Below, in pieces: positions 21,973 through 36,298 of a stretch of DNA of 64,000 bases. The notes below the pieces were generated by a model. The model ran no database searches. It was not told the origin of the DNA and saw only the letters and a program-made list of their open reading frames with translations. Within the stretch, counting starts at the first letter, position 1. Each line of letters opens with the position of its first letter. Made by a program: the position numbers and the translations under genes. Source of the DNA: Phlebotomus papatasi (lineage: Eukaryota; Arthropoda; Insecta; Diptera; Psychodidae); NCBI RefSeq assembly GCF_024763615.1, contig NW_026604567.1:62001-126000 (forward strand), given 5' to 3'.

Positions 21973-22219
21973 TGTAATATGCAAACCTGAAGTAGAGGGT
22001 TAATATTATATTTGCTTATTGTTGTATTATTGTAACGCTCTAGATTTAGGCCGGACAATGTCCAAAGCCCGAGCGTCAACCTTAAGCACAGAATACACTT
22101 TTTAATGACTGTTCAATAATAGTAAAGAGGCAGTATTGTATCAGAAGTGAAGGTGTAAGGAATAAACGCCCTTAAGGAAAAGTCGAAGTGTTTTCACTGG
22201 CGCGTAGCAGGACATCTCA
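21973..22219 (+). mobile_element. 3' LTR (247 bp)
   Basis: It has the same length as the 5' LTR and one substitution (A at 22121, T at 16052). It begins TGTAATATGC, ends GACATCTCA, and is followed at once by the second GACC. It carries the functional polyadenylation signal and the same nested inverted repeat. Confidence 0.97.
22161..22166 (+). terminator. Polyadenylation signal AATAAA in the 3' LTR
   Basis: The canonical hexamer lies 53 bp before the end of the 3' LTR and is the likely signal for 3' end formation of the element RNA. The cleavage site is not identified. Confidence 0.65.
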
Positions 22220-22223
22220 GACC
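22220..22223 (+). repeat. Right target-site duplication (GACC)
   Basis: It matches 15900-15903 exactly and runs straight into the satellite as GACCCCTTGATC. In satellite DNA every monomer holds GACCCC, so the match gains weight from the clean reconstruction of the pre-insertion join. Confidence 0.94.
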
Positions 22224-24299
22224 CCTTGATCACTTAGAAAAGTCTTTCTGGGTTATTGCAATCAAAGAATTTATCAAATGCCTGTGTGAAACTCCAAACC
22301 GTTAAATAAAAAAATCAATAAAAACCAGATCCTTTATTTTGTAAATGACAGACCCCTTGATCACTTAAAAGTCTTTCTGGGTTATTGCAATCAAAGAATT
22401 TATCAAATGCCTGTGTGAAACTACAAACCATTAAATAAAAAAAAGTCAATAAATATTAGATCCTTTATTTTGTAAATGACAGACCCCTTGATCACTTAGA
22501 AAAGTCTTTCTGGGTTATTGCAATCAAAGAATTTATCAAATGCCTGTGTGAAACTCCAAACCGTTAAATAAAAAAATCAATAAAAATCAGATCCTTTATT
22601 TTGTAAATGACAGACCCCTTGATCACTTAAAAGTCTTTCTGGGTTATTGCAATCAAAGAATTTATCAAATGCCTGTGCGAAACTACAAACCATTAAATAA
22701 AAAAAGTCAATAAATATTAGATCCTTTATTTTGTAAATGACAGACCCCTTGATCACTTAGAAAAGTCTTTCTGGGTTATTGCAATCAAAGAATTTATCAA
22801 ATGCCTGTGTGAAACTCCAAACCGTTAAATAAAAAAAATCAATAAAAATCAGATCCTTTATTTTGTAAATGACAGACCCCTTGATCACTTAGAAAAGTCT
22901 TTCTGGGTTATTGCAATCAAAGAATTTATCAAATGCCTGTGTGAAACTCCAAACCATTAAATAAAAAAAATCAATAAAAATCAGATCCTTTATTTTGTAA
23001 ATGACAGACCCCTTCATCACTTAAAAGTCTTTCTGGGTTATTGCAATCAAAGAATTTATCAAATGCCTGTGTGAAACTCCAAACCATTAAATAAAAAAAA
23101 TCAATAAAAATCAGATCCTTTATTTTGTAAATGACAGACCTCTTTATCACTTAGAAAAGTCTTTCTGTGTTATTGCAATCAAAGAATTTATCAAATGCCT
23201 GTGTGAAACTCCAAACCATTAAATAAAAAAAATCAACAAAAATCAGATCCTTTATTTTGTAAATGACAGACCCCTTGATCACTTAAAAGTCTTTCTGGGT
23301 TAGTGCAATCAAAGAATTTATCAAATGCCTGTGTGAAACTCTAAACCATTACATAAAAAAAAGTCAATAAATATTAGATCCTTTATTTTGTAAATGACAG
23401 ACCCCTTGATCACTTAGAAAAGTCTTTCTGGGTTTTTGCAATCAAAGAATTTATCAAATGCCTGTGTGAAACTCCAAACCGTTAAATAAAAAAAAATCAA
23501 TAAAAATGAGATCCTTTATTTTGTAAATGACAGACCCCTTGATCACTTAGAAAAGTCTTTCTGGGTTATTGCAATCAAAGAATTTATCAAATGCCTGTGT
23601 GAAACTCCAAACCGTTAAATAAAAAAAAAATCAATAAAAATCATATCCTTTATTTTGTAAATGACAGACCTCTTTATCACTTAGAAAAGTCTTTCTGGGT
23701 TATTGCAATCAAAGAATTTATCAAATGCCTGTGTGAAACTCCAAACCATTAAATAAAAAAAATCAATAAAAATCAGATCCTTTATTTTGTAAATGACAGA
23801 CCCCTTGATCACTTAAAAGTCTTTCTGGGTTATTGCAATCAAAGAATTTATCAAATACCTGTGTGAAACTCCAAACCATTAAATAAAAAAAATGAACAAA
23901 AATCAGATCCTTTATTTTGTAAATGACAGACCCCTTGATCACTTAAAAGTCTTTCTGGGTTATTGCAATCAAAGAATTTATCAAATGCCTGTGTGAAACT
24001 CCAAACCATTAAATAAAAAAAGTCAATAAATATTAGATCCTTTATTTTATAAATGACAGCCCCCTTGATCACTTAGAAAAGTCTTTCTGGGTTATTGCAA
24101 TCAAAGAATTTATCAAATGCCTGTGTGAAACTCCAAACCATTAAATGAGAAAATAAACAAAAATCAAATCCTTTATTTTGTAAATGACAGACCCCTTGAT
24201 CACTTAAAAGTCTTTCTGGGTTATTGCAATCAAAGAATTTATCAAATTCCTGTGTGAAACTCCAAACCGTTAAATAAAAAAATCAATAAAAATCAGATC

Positions 24300-27200
24300 C
24301 TTTATTTTGTAAATGACAGACCCCTTGATAACTTAAAAGTCTTTCTGGGTTATTGCAATCAAAGAATTTATCAAATGCCTGTGTGAAACTCCAAACCATT
24401 AAATAAAAAAAAATCAATAAGAATCAGATCCTTTATTTTGTAAATGACAGACCCCTTGATCACTTAAAAAAGTCTTTCTGGGTTATTGCAATCAAAGAAT
24501 TTATCAAATGCCTGTGTGAAACTACAAACCATTAAATAAAAAAAAGTCAATAAATATTAGATCCTTTATTTTGTAAATGACAGACCCCTTGATCACTTAG
24601 AAAAGTCTTTCTGGGTTATTGCAATCAAAGAATTTATCAAATGCCTGTGTGAAACTCCAAACCGTTAAATAAAAAAAATCAATAAAAATCAGATCCTTTA
24701 TTTTGTAAATGACAGACCCCTTGATCACTTAGAAAAGTCTTTCTGGGTTATTGCAATCAAGGAATTTATCAAATGCCTGTGTGAAACTCCAAACCGTTAA
24801 ATAAAAAAAAAATCAATAAAAATCAGATCCTTTATTTTGTAAATGACAGACCCCTTGATCACTTAAAAGTCTTTCTGGATTATTGCAATCAAAGAATTTA
24901 TCAAATGCCTGTGTGAAACTCCAAACCATTAAATAAAAAAAGTCAATAAATATTTGATCCTTTATTTTGTAAATGACAGACCCCTTGATCACTTAGAAAA
25001 GTCTTTTTGGGTTATTGCAATCAAAGAATTTATCAAATGCCTGTGTGAAACTCCAAACCGTTAAATAAAAAAAAATCAATAAAAATCAGATCCTTTATTT
25101 TGTAAATGACAGACCTCTTTATCACTTAGAAAAGTCTTTCTGGGTTATTGCAATCAAAGAATTTATCAAATGCCTGTGTGAAACTACAAACCATTAAATA
25201 AAAAAGAGTCAATAAATATTAGATCCTTTATTTTGTAAATGACAGACCCCTTGATCACTTAGAAAAGTCTTTCTGGGTTATTGCAATCAAAGAATTTATC
25301 AAATGCCTGTGTGAAACTCCAAACCGTTAAATAAAAAAATCAATAAAAATCAGATCCTTTATTTTGTAAATGACAGACCCCTTGATCACTTAAAAGTCTT
25401 TCTGGGTTATTGCAATCAAAGAATTTATCAAATGCCTGTGTGAAACTACAAACCATTAAATAAAAAAAGTCAATAAATATTAGATCCTTTATTTTGTAAA
25501 TGACAGACCCCTTGATCACTTAGAAAAGTCTTTCTGGGTTATTGCAATCAAAGAATTTATCAAATGCCTGTGTGAAACTCCAAACCGTTAAATAAAAAAA
25601 ATCAATAAAAATCAGATCCTTTATTTTGTAAATGACAGACCCCTTGATCACTTAGAAAAGTCTTTCTGGGTTATTGCAATCAAAGAATTTATCAAATGCC
25701 TGTGTTAAACTCCAAACCATTAAATAAAAAAAATCAATAAAAATCAGATCCTTTATTTTGTAAATGACAGACCCCTTGATCACTTAAAAGTCTTTCTGGG
25801 TTATTGCAATCAAAGAATTTATCAAATGCCTGTGTGAAACTCCAAACCATTAAATAAAAAAAATCAATAAAAATCAGATCCTTTATTTTGTAAATGACAG
25901 ACCTCTTTATCACTTAGAAAAGTCTTTCTGTGTTATTGCAATCAAAGAATTTATCAAATGCCTGTGTGAAACTCCAAACCATTAAATAAAAAAAATCAAC
26001 AAAAATCAGATCCTTTATTTTGTAAATGACAGACCCCTTGATCACTTAAAAGTCTTTCTGGGTTAGTGCAATCAAAGAATTTATCAAATGCCTGTGTGAA
26101 ACTCTAAACCATTACATAAAAAAAGTCAATAAATATTAGATCCTTTATTTTGTAAATGACAGACCCCTTGATCACTTAGAAAAGTCTTTCTGGGTTATTG
26201 CAATCAAAGAATTTATCAAATGCCTGTGTGAAACTCCAAACCGTAAAATAAAAAAAAATCAATAAAAATCAGATCCTTTATTTTGTAAATGACAGACCCC
26301 TTGATCACTTAGAAAAGTCTTTCTGGGTTATTGCAATCAAAGAATTTATCAAATGCCTGTGTGAAACTCCAAACCGTTAAATAAAAAAAAAATCAATAAA
26401 AATCAGATCCTTTATTTTGTAAATGACAGACCCCTTGATAACTTAAAAGTCTTTCTGGGTTATTGCAATCAAAGAATTTATCAAATGCCTGTGTGAAACT
26501 CCAAACCATTAAATAAAAAAAAATCAATAAAAATCAGATCCTTTATTTTGTAAATGACAGACCCCTTGATCACTTAAAAAAGTCTTTCTGGGTTATTGCA
26601 ATCAAAGAATTTATCAAATGCCTGTGTGAAACTACAAACCATTAAATAAAAAAAAGTCAATAAATATTAGATCCTTTATTTTGTAAATGACAGACCCCTT
26701 GATCACTTAGAAAAGTCTTTCTGGGTTATTGCAATCAAAGAATTTATCAAATGCCTGTGTGAAACTCCAAACCGTTAAATAAAAAAAATCAATAAAAATC
26801 AGATCCTTTATTTTGTAAATGACAGACCCCTTGATCACTTAGAAAAGTCTTTCTGGGTTATTGCAATCAAGGAATTTATCAAATGCCTGTGTGAAACTCC
26901 AAACCGTTAAATAAAAAAAAAATCAATAAAAATCAGATCCTTTATTTTGTAAATGACAGACCCCTTGATCACTTAAAAGTCTTTCTGGATTATTGCAATC
27001 AAAGAATTTATCAAATGCCTGTGTGAAACTCCAAACCATTAAATAAAAAAAGTCAATAAATATTTGATCCTTTATTTTGTAAATGACAGACCCCTTGATC
27101 ACTTAAAAGTCTTTTTGGGTTATTGCAATCAAAGAATTTATCAAATGCCTGTGTGAAACTCCAAACCATTAAATAAAAAAAATCAACAAAAATCAGATCC

Positions 27201-28620
27201 TTTATTTTGTAAATGACAGACCTCTTTATCACTTAGAAAAGTCTTTCTGGGTTATTGCAATCAAAGAATTTATCAAATGCCTGTGTGAAACTACAAACCA
27301 TTAAATAAAAAAAAGTCAATAAATATTAGATCCTTTATTTTGTAAATGACAGACCCCTTGATCACTTAGAAAAGTCTTTCTGGGTTATTGCAATCAAAGA
27401 ATTTATCAAATGCCTGTGTGAAACTCCAAACCGTTAAATAAAAAAATCAATAAAAATCAGATCCTTTATTTTGTAAATGACAGACCCCTTGATCACTTAA
27501 AAGTCTTTCTGGGTTATTGCAATCAAAGAATTTATCAAATGAAATCAGATCCTTTATTTTGTAAATGACAGACCCCTTGATCCTTAAAAGTCTTTCTGGG
27601 TTATTGCAATCAAAGAATTTATCAAATGCCTGTGTGAAACTACAAACCATTAAATAAAAAAAGTCAATAAATATTAGATCCTTTATTTTGTAAATGACAG
27701 ACCCCTTGATCACTTAGAAAAGTCTTTCTGGGTTATTGCAATCAAAGAATTTATCAAATGAAACTACAAACCATTAAATAAAAAAAGTCAATAAATATTA
27801 GATCCTTTATTTTGTAAATGACAGACCCCTTGATCACTTAGAAAAGTCTTTCTGGGTTATTGCAATCAAAGAATTTATCAAATGCCTGTGTGAAACTCCA
27901 AACCGTTAAATAAAAAAAATCAATAAAAATCAGATCCTTTATTTTGTAAATGACAGACCCCTTGATCACTTAGAAAAGTCTTTCTGGGTTATTGCAATCA
28001 AAGAATTTATCAAATGCCTGTGTTAAACTCCAAACCATTAAATAAAAAAAATCAATAAAAATCAGATCCTTTATTTTGTAAATGACAGACCCCTTGATCA
28101 CTTAAAAGTCTTTCTGGGTTATTGCAATCAAAGAATTTATCAAATGCCTGTGTGAAACTCCAAACCATTAAATAAAAAAAATCAATAAAAATCAGATCCT
28201 TTATTTTGTAAATGACAGACCTCTTTATCACTTAGAAAAGTCTTTCTGTGTTATTGCAATCAAAGAATTTATCAAATGCCTGTGTGAAACTCCAAACCAT
28301 TAAATAAAAAAAATCAACAAAAATCAGATCCTTTATTTTGTAAATGACAGACCCCTTGATCACTTAAAAGTCTTTCTGGGTTAGTGCAATCAAAGAATTT
28401 ATCAAATGCCTGTGTGAAACTCTAAACCATTACATAAAAAAAGTCAATAAATATTAGATCCTTTATTTTGTAAATGACAGACCCCTTGATCACTTAGAAA
28501 AGTCTTTCTGGGTTATTGCAATCAAAGAATTTATCAAATGCCTGTGTGAAACTCCAAACCGTAAAATAAAAAAAAATCAATAAAAATCAGATCCTTTATT
28601 TTGTAAATGACAGACCCCTT
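24300..28620 (+). repeat. Higher-order repeat: two copies of a 16-monomer, ~2,110-bp unit
   Basis: Rare variants recur 2,110 bp apart: CTTGATAACTT (about 24327 and 26437), AATCAAGGAATTT (about 24766 and 26876), and CTGGATTATTG (about 24876 and 26986). From about 27540 the second copy carries about 208 bp more: TGTGTTAAACTCC (about 25703 and 28021) and CCGTAAAATA (about 26243 and 28561) lie 2,318 bp apart. The added DNA coincides with deleted or rearranged monomers at 27540-27790. Confidence 0.87.
27530..27790 (+). repeat. Shortened and rearranged monomers
   Basis: At about 27541 AATTTATCAAATG joins directly to AAATCAGATCC, losing the whole CCTGTG...A-tract part. The next monomer reads GATCCTTAAAAG with CACT lost. 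At about 27760 GCCTGTGT is missing before GAAACTAC, the same 8-bp loss as at 15080. This is the site where the second 2.11-kb copy gains about 208 bp. Confidence 0.8.
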
Positions 28621-30900
28621 GATCACTTAGAAAAGTCTTTCTGGGTTATTGCAATCAAAGAATTTATCAAATGCCTGTGTGAAACTCCAAACCGTTAAAT
28701 AAAAAAAAATCAATAAAAATCAGATCCTTTATTTTGTAAATGACAGACCTCTTTATCACTTAGAAAAGTCTTTCTGGGTTATTGCAATCAAAGAATTTAT
28801 CAAATGCCTGTGTGAAACTCCAAACCATTAAATAAAAAAAATCAATAAAAATCAGATCCTTTATTTTGTAAATGACAGACCCCTTGATCACTTAAAAGTC
28901 TTTCTGGGTTATTGCAATCAAAGAATTTATCAAATACCTGTTTGAAACTCCAAACCATTAAATAAAAAAAATGAACAAAAATCAGATCCTTTATTTTGTA
29001 AATGACAGACCCCTTGATCACTTAAAAGTCTTTCTGGGTTATTGCAATCAAAGAATTTATCAAATGCCTGTGTGAAACTCCAAACCATTAAATAAAAAAA
29101 GTCAATACATATTAGATCCTTTATTTTATAAATGACAGCCCCCTTGATCACTTAGAAAAGTCTTTCTGGGTTATTGCAATCAAAGAATTTATCAAATGCC
29201 TGTGTGAAACTCCAAACCATTAAATGAAAAAATCAACAAAAATCAAATCCTTTATTTTGTAAATGACAGACCCCTTGATCACTTAAAAGTCTTTCTGGGT
29301 TATTGCAATCAAAGAATTTATCAAATGCCTGTGTGAAACTCCAAACCGTTAAATAAAAAAATCAATAAAAATCAGATCCTTTATTTTGTAAATGACAGAC
29401 CCCTTGATAACTTAAAAGTCTTTCTGGGTTATTGCAATCAAAGAATTTATCAAATGCCTGTGTGAAACTCCAAACCATTAAATAAAAAAAAATCAATAAA
29501 AATCAGATCCTTTATTTTGTAAATGACAGACCCCTTGATCACTTAGAAAAGTCTTTCTGTGTTATTGCAATCAAAGAATTTATCAAATGCCTGTGTGAAA
29601 CTCCAAACCATTAAATAAAAAAAATCAACCAAAATCAGATCCTTTATTTTGTAAATGACAGACCCCTTGATCACTTAAAAGTCTTTCTGGGTTAGTGCAA
29701 TCAAAGAATTTATCAAATGCCTGTGTGAAACTCTAAACCATTACATAAAAAAAAGTCAATAAATATTAGGTCCTTTATTTTGTAAATGACAGACCCCTTG
29801 ATCACTTAGAAAAGTCTTTCTGGGTTATTGCAATCAAAGAATTTATCAAATGCCTGTGTGAAACTCCAAACCGTAAAATAAAAAAAAATCAATAAAAATC
29901 AGATCCTTTATTTTGTAAATGACAGACCCCTTGATCACTTAGAAAAGTCTTTCTGGGTTATTGCAATCAAAGAATTTATCAAATGCCTGTGTGAAACTCC
30001 AAACCGTTAAATAAAAAAAAAATCAATAAAAATCAGATCCTTTATTTTGTAAATGACAGACCTCTTTATCACTTAGAAAAGTCTTTCTGGGTTATTGCAA
30101 TCAAAGAATTTATCAAATGCCTGTGTGAAACTCCAAACCATTAAATAAAAAAAATCAATAAAAATCAGATCCTTTATTTTGTAAATGACAGACCCCTTGA
30201 TCACTTAAAAGTCTTTCTGGGTTATTGCAATCAAAGAATTTATCAAATACCTGTGTGAAACTTCAAACCATTAAATAAAAAAAAATGAACAAGAATCAGA
30301 TCCTTTATTTTGTAAATGACAGACCCCTTGATCACTTAAAAGTCTTTCTGGGTTATTGCAATCAAAGAATTTATCAAATGCCTGTGTGAAACTCCAAACC
30401 ATTAAATAAAAAAAGTCAATACATATTAGATCCTTTATTTTATAAATGACAGCCCCCTTGATCACTTAGAAAAGTCTTTCTGGGTTATTGCAATCAAAGA
30501 ATTTATCAAATGCCTGTGTGAAACTCCAAACCATTAAATGAAAAAATCAACAAAAATCAAATCCTTTATTTTGTAAATGACAGACCCCTTGATCACTTAA
30601 AAGTCTTTCTGGGTTATTGCAATCAAAGAATTTATCAAATGCCTGTGTGAAACTCCAAACCGTTAAATAAAAAAATCAATAAAAATCAGATCCTTTATTT
30701 TGTAAATGACAGACCCCTTGATAACTTAAAAGTCTTTCTGGGTTATTGCAATCAAAGAATTTATCAAATGCCTGTGTGAAACTCCAAACCATTAAATAAA
30801 AAAAAATCAATAAAAATCAGTTCCTTTATTTTGTAAATGACAGACCCCTTGATCACTTAAAAAAGTCTTTCTGGGTTATTGCAATCAAAGAATTTATCAA
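28500..30900 (+). repeat. Higher-order repeat: ~10-monomer blocks (~1.31-1.34 kb)
   Basis: CCGTAAAATA recurs at about 28561 and 29873 (1,312 bp), and the GTCAATACATATTAG variant recurs near 29101 and 30416. CTTGATAACTT also follows in both blocks (about 29404 and 30717). The unit is about ten monomers, with small length differences from A-tracts. Confidence 0.75.
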
Positions 30901-33900
30901 ATGCCTGTGTGAAACTACAAACCATTAAATAAAAAAAAGTCAATAAATATTAGATCCTTTATTTTGTAAATGACAGACCCCTTGATCACTTAGAAAAGTC
31001 TTTCTGGGTTATTGCAATCAAAGAATTTATCAAATGCCTGTGTGAAACTCCAAACCGTTAAATAAAAAAAATCAATAAAAATCAGATCCTTTATTTTGTA
31101 AATGACAGACCCCTTGATCACTTAAAAGTCTTTCTGGGTTATTGCAATCAAAGAATTTATCAAATGCCTGTGTGAAACTCCAAACCGTTAAATAAAAAAA
31201 AATCAATAAAAATCAGATCCTTTATTTTGTAAATGACAGACCCCTTGATCACTTAAAAGTCTTTCTGGATTATTGCAATCAAAGAATTTATCAAATGCCT
31301 GTGTGAAACTCCAAACCATTAAATAAAAAAAGTCAATAAATATTTGATCCTTTATTTTGTAAATGACAGACCCCTTGATCACTTAAAAGTCTTTCTGGGT
31401 TATTGCAATCAAAGAATTTATCAAATGCCTGTGTGAAACTCCAAACCATTAAATAAGAAAAATCAATAAAAATCAGATCCTTTATTTTGTAAATGACAGA
31501 CCTCTTTATCACTTAGAAAAGTCTTTCTGTGTTATTGCAATCAAAGAATTTATCAAATGCCTGTGTGAAACTCCAAACCATTAAATAAAAAAAATCAACA
31601 AAAATCAGATACTTTATTTTGTAAATGACAGACCCCTTGATCACTTAAAAGTCTTTCTGGGTTAGTGCAATCAAAGAATTTATCAAATGCCTGTGTGAAA
31701 CTCTAAACCATTACATAAAAAAAAAGTCAATAAATATTAGATCCTTTATTTTGTAAATGACAGACCCCTTGATCACTTAGAAGAGTCTTTCTGGGTTATT
31801 GCAATCAAAGAATTTATCAAATGCTTGTGTGAAACTCCAAACCGTTAAATAAAAAAAAATCAATAAAAATCAGATCCTTTATTTTGTAAATGACAGACCC
31901 CTTTATCACTTAGAAAAGTCTTTCTGGGTTATTGCAATCAAAGAATTTATCAAATGCCTGTGTGAAACTCCAAACCGTTAAATAAAAAAAAAAACAATAA
32001 AAATCAGATCCTTTATTTTGTAAATGACAGACCTCTTTATCACTTAGAAAAGTCTTTCTGGGTTATTGCAATCAAAGAATTTATCAAATGCCTGTGTGAA
32101 ATTCCAAACCATTAAATAAAAAAAATCAATAAAAATCAGATCCTTTATTTTGTAAATGACAGACCCCTTGATCACTTAAAAGTCTTTCTGGGTTATTGCA
32201 ATCAAAGAATTTATCAAATACCTGTGTGAAACTCCAAACCATTAAATAAAAAAAAATGAACAAAAATCAGATCCTTTATTTTGTAAATGACAGACCCCTT
32301 GATCACTTAGAAAAGTCTTTCTGGGTTATTGCAATCAAAGAATTTATCAAATGCCTGCGTGAAACTCCAAACCATTAAATAAAAAAAATCAACAAAAATC
32401 AGATCCTTTATTTTGTAAATGACAGACCCCTTGATCACTTAAAAGTCTTTCTGGGTTAGTGCAATCAAAGAATTTATCAAATGCCTGTGTGAAACTCTAA
32501 ACCATTAAATAAAAAAAATCAATAAAAATCAGATCCTTTATTTTGTAAATGACAGACCCCTTGATCACTTAAAAAAGTCTTTCTGGATTATTGCAATCAA
32601 AGAATTTATCAAATGCCTGTGTGAAACTCCAAACCATTAAATAAAAAAAGTCAATAAATATTTGATCCTTTATTTTGTAAATGACAGACCCCTTGATCAC
32701 TTAAAAGTCTTTCTGGGTTATTGCAATCAAAAAATTTATCAAATGCCTGTGTGAAACTCCAAACCATTAAATAAAAAAAATCAATAAAAATCAGATCCTT
32801 TATTTTATAAATGGCAGCCCCCTTGATCACTTAGAAAAGTCTTTCTGGGTTATTGCAATCAAAGAATTTATCAAATGCCTGTGTGAAACTCCAAACCATT
32901 AAATAAAAAAAAATAAATAAAAATCAGATCCTTTATTTTGTAAATGACAGACCCCTTGATCACTTAGAAAAGTCTTTCTGGGTTATTGCAATCAAAGAAT
33001 TTATCAAATGCCTGTGTGAAACTCCAAACCGTTAAATAAAAAAAAATGAATAAAAATCAGATCCTTTATTTTGTAAATGACAGACCCCTTGATCACTTAA
33101 AAGTCTTTCTGGGTTATTGCAATCAAAGAATTTATCAAATGCCTGTGTGAAACTCCAAACCATTAAATAAAAAAGTCAATAAATATTAGATCCTTTATTT
33201 TGTAAATGACAGACCCCTTGATCACTTAGAAAAGTCTTTCTGGGTTATTGCAATCAAAGAATTTATCAAATGCCTGTGTGAAACTCCAAACCATTAAATA
33301 AAAAAAGTCAATAAATATTAGATCCTTTATTTTATAAATGACAGCCCCCTTGATCACTTAGAAAAGTCTTTCTGGGTTATTGCAATCAAAGAATTTATCA
33401 AATGCCTGCGTGAAACTCCAAACCATTAAATAAAAAAAATCAATAAAAATCAGATCCTTTATTTTGTAAATGACAGACCCCTTGATCACTTAAAAGTCTT
33501 TCTGGGTTAGTGCAATCAAAGAATTTATCAAATGCCTGTGTGAAACTCTAAACCATTAAATAAAAAAAAGTCAATAAATATTAGATCCCTTATTTTGTAA
33601 ATGACGGACCCCTTGATCACTTAGAAAAGTCTTTCTGGGTTATTGCAATCAAAGAATTTATCAAATGCCTGTGTGAAACTCCAAACCGTTAAATTAAAAA
33701 AAAAATCAATAAAAATCAGATCCTTTATTTTGTAAATGACAGACCTCTTTATCACTTAGAAAAGTCTTTCTGGGTTATTGCAATCAAAGAATTTATCAAA
33801 TGCCTGTGTGAAACTCCAAACCATTAAATAAAAAAAATCAATAAAAATCAGATCCTTTATTTTGTAAATGACAGACCCCTTGATCACTTAGAAAAGTCTT

Positions 33901-36298
33901 TCTGGTTTATTGCAATCAAAGAATTTATCAAATGCCTGTGTGAAACTCCAAACCGTAAAATAAAAAAAAATCAATAAAAATCAGATCCTTTATTTTATAA
34001 ATGACAGCCCCCTTGATCACTTAGAAAAGTCTTTCTGGGTTATTGCAATCAAAGAATTTATCAAATGCCTGCGTGAAACTCCAAACCATTAAATAAAAAA
34101 AATCAACAAAAATCAGATCCTTTATTTTGTAAATGACAGACCCCTTGATCACTTAAAAGTCTTTCTGGGTTAGTGCAATCAAAGAATTTATCAAATGCCT
34201 GTGTGAAACTCTAAACCATTAAATAAAAAAAAGTCAATAAATATTAGATCCTTTATTTTGTAAATGACAGACACCTTGATCACTTAAAAAAGTCTTTCTG
34301 GATTATTGCAATCAAAGAATTTATCAAATGCCTGTGTGAAACTCCAAACCATTAAATAAAAAAAGTCAATAAATATTTGATCCTTTATTTTGTAAATGAC
34401 AGACCCCTTGATCACTTAAAAGTCTTTCTGGGTTATTGCAATCAAAAAATTTATCAAATGCCTGTGTGAAACTCCAAACCATTAAATAAAAAAAGTCAAT
34501 AAATATTAGATCCTTTATTTTATAAATGGCAGCCCCCTTGATCACTTAGAAAAGTCTTTCTGGGTTATTGCAATCAAAGAATTTATCAAATGCCTGTGTG
34601 AAACTCCAAACCATTAAATAAAAAAAAATAAATAAAAATCAGATCCTTTATTTTGTAAATGACAGACCCCTTTATCACTCAGAAAAGTCTTTCTGGGTTA
34701 TTGCAATCAAAGAATTTATCAAATGCCTGTGTGAAACTCCAAACCGTTAAATAAAAAAAAATCAATAAAAATCAGATCCTTTATTTTGTAAATGACAGAC
34801 CCCTTGATCACTTAAAAGTCTTTCTGGGTTATTGCAATCAAAGAATTTATCAAATGACTGTGTGAAACTCCAAACCATTAAATAAAAAAGTCAATAAATA
34901 TTATATCCTTTATTTTGTAAATGACAGACCCCTTGATCACTTAGAAAAGTCTTTCTGGGTTATTGCAATCAAAGAATTTATCAAATGCCTCTGTGAAACT
35001 CCAATCCATTATATAAAAAAAGTCAATAAATATTAGATCCTTTATTTTATAAATGACAGCCCCCTTGATCACTTAGAAAAGTCTTTCTGGGTTATTGCAA
35101 TCAAAGAATTTATCAAATGCCTGTGTGAAACTCCAAACCATTAAATAAAAAAAATCAACAAAAATCAGATCCTTTATTTTGTAAATGACAGACCCCTTGA
35201 TCACTTAAAAGTCTTTCTGGGTTAGTGCAATCAAAGAATTTATCAAATGCCTGTGTGAAACTCTAAATCATTAAATAAAAAAAAGTCAATAAATATTAGA
35301 TCCCTTATTTTGTAAATGACGGACCCCTTGATCACTTAGAAAAGTCTTTCTGGGTTATTGCAATCAAAGAATTTATCAAATGCCTGTGTGAAACTCCAAA
35401 CCAATAAATAAAAAAAATCAATAAAAATCAGATCCTTTATTTTGTAAATGACAGACCCCTGATCACTTGAAAGTCTTTCTGGGTTATTGGAATCAAAGAA
35501 TTTATCAAATGCCTGTGTGAAACTCCAAACCGTTAAATAAAAAAAAATCAATAAAAATCAGATCCTTTATTTTGTAAATGACAGACCCCTTTATCACTTA
35601 GAAAAGTCTTTCTGGGTTATTGCAATCAAAGAATTTATCAAATGCCTGTGTGAAACTCCAAACCATTAAATGAAAAAATCAACAAAAATCAGATCCTTTA
35701 TTTTGTAAATGACAGACCCCTTGATCACTTAGAAAAGTCTTTCTGGGTTATTGCAATCAAAGAATTTATCAAATGCCTGTGTGAAACTCCAAACCGTTAA
35801 ATAAAAAAAAATCAATAAAAATCAGATCCTTTATTTTGTAAATGACAGACCCCTTGATCACTTAGAAAAGTCTTTCTGGGTTATTGCAATCAAAGAATTT
35901 ATCAAATGCCTGTGTGAAACTCCAAACCATTAAATAAAAAAAATCAATAAAAATCAGATCCTTTATTTTGTAAATGACAGACCCCTTGATCACTTAAAAG
36001 TCTTTCTGGGTTATTGCAATCAAAGAATTTATCAAATGCCTGTGTGAAACTCCAAACCGTTAAATAAAAAAAAATCAATAAAAATCAGATCCTTTATTTT
36101 GTAAATGACAGACCCCTTGATCACTTAGAAAAGTCTTTCTGGGTTATTGCAATCAAAGAATTTATCAAATGCCTGTGTGAAACTCCAAACCAATAAATAA
36201 AAAAAATCAATAAAAATCAGATCCTTTATTTTGTAAATGACAGACCCCTGATCACTTGAAAGTCTTTCTGGGTTATTGCAATCAAAGAATTTATCAAA

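Larger units (their letters stand above)
15904..22219 (+). mobile_element. Full-length Ty3/Gypsy LTR retrotransposon, mdg1/412-like (6,316 bp)
   Basis: The element has two 247-bp LTRs beginning TG and ending CA, a 4-bp GACC target duplication, a primer-binding site touching the 5' LTR, a polypurine tract touching the 3' LTR, a gag ORF and a pol ORF in the order protease, RT, RNase H, integrase. That domain order, integrase after RNase H, defines Ty3/Gypsy. No env follows pol, since only about 305 bp of AT-rich sequence separates the pol stop from the 3' LTR. The mdg1/412 assignment is inferred from TG...CA ends, a tRNA-Arg-like primer site, small ORFs before gag and a Gag without CCHC knuckle; a tree of RT would settle it. 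The LTRs differ at one base of 247, so the insertion is recent. All long ORFs are open, but the RT catalytic box reads YLDN, so this copy probably cannot reverse-transcribe by itself. Confidence 0.96.
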
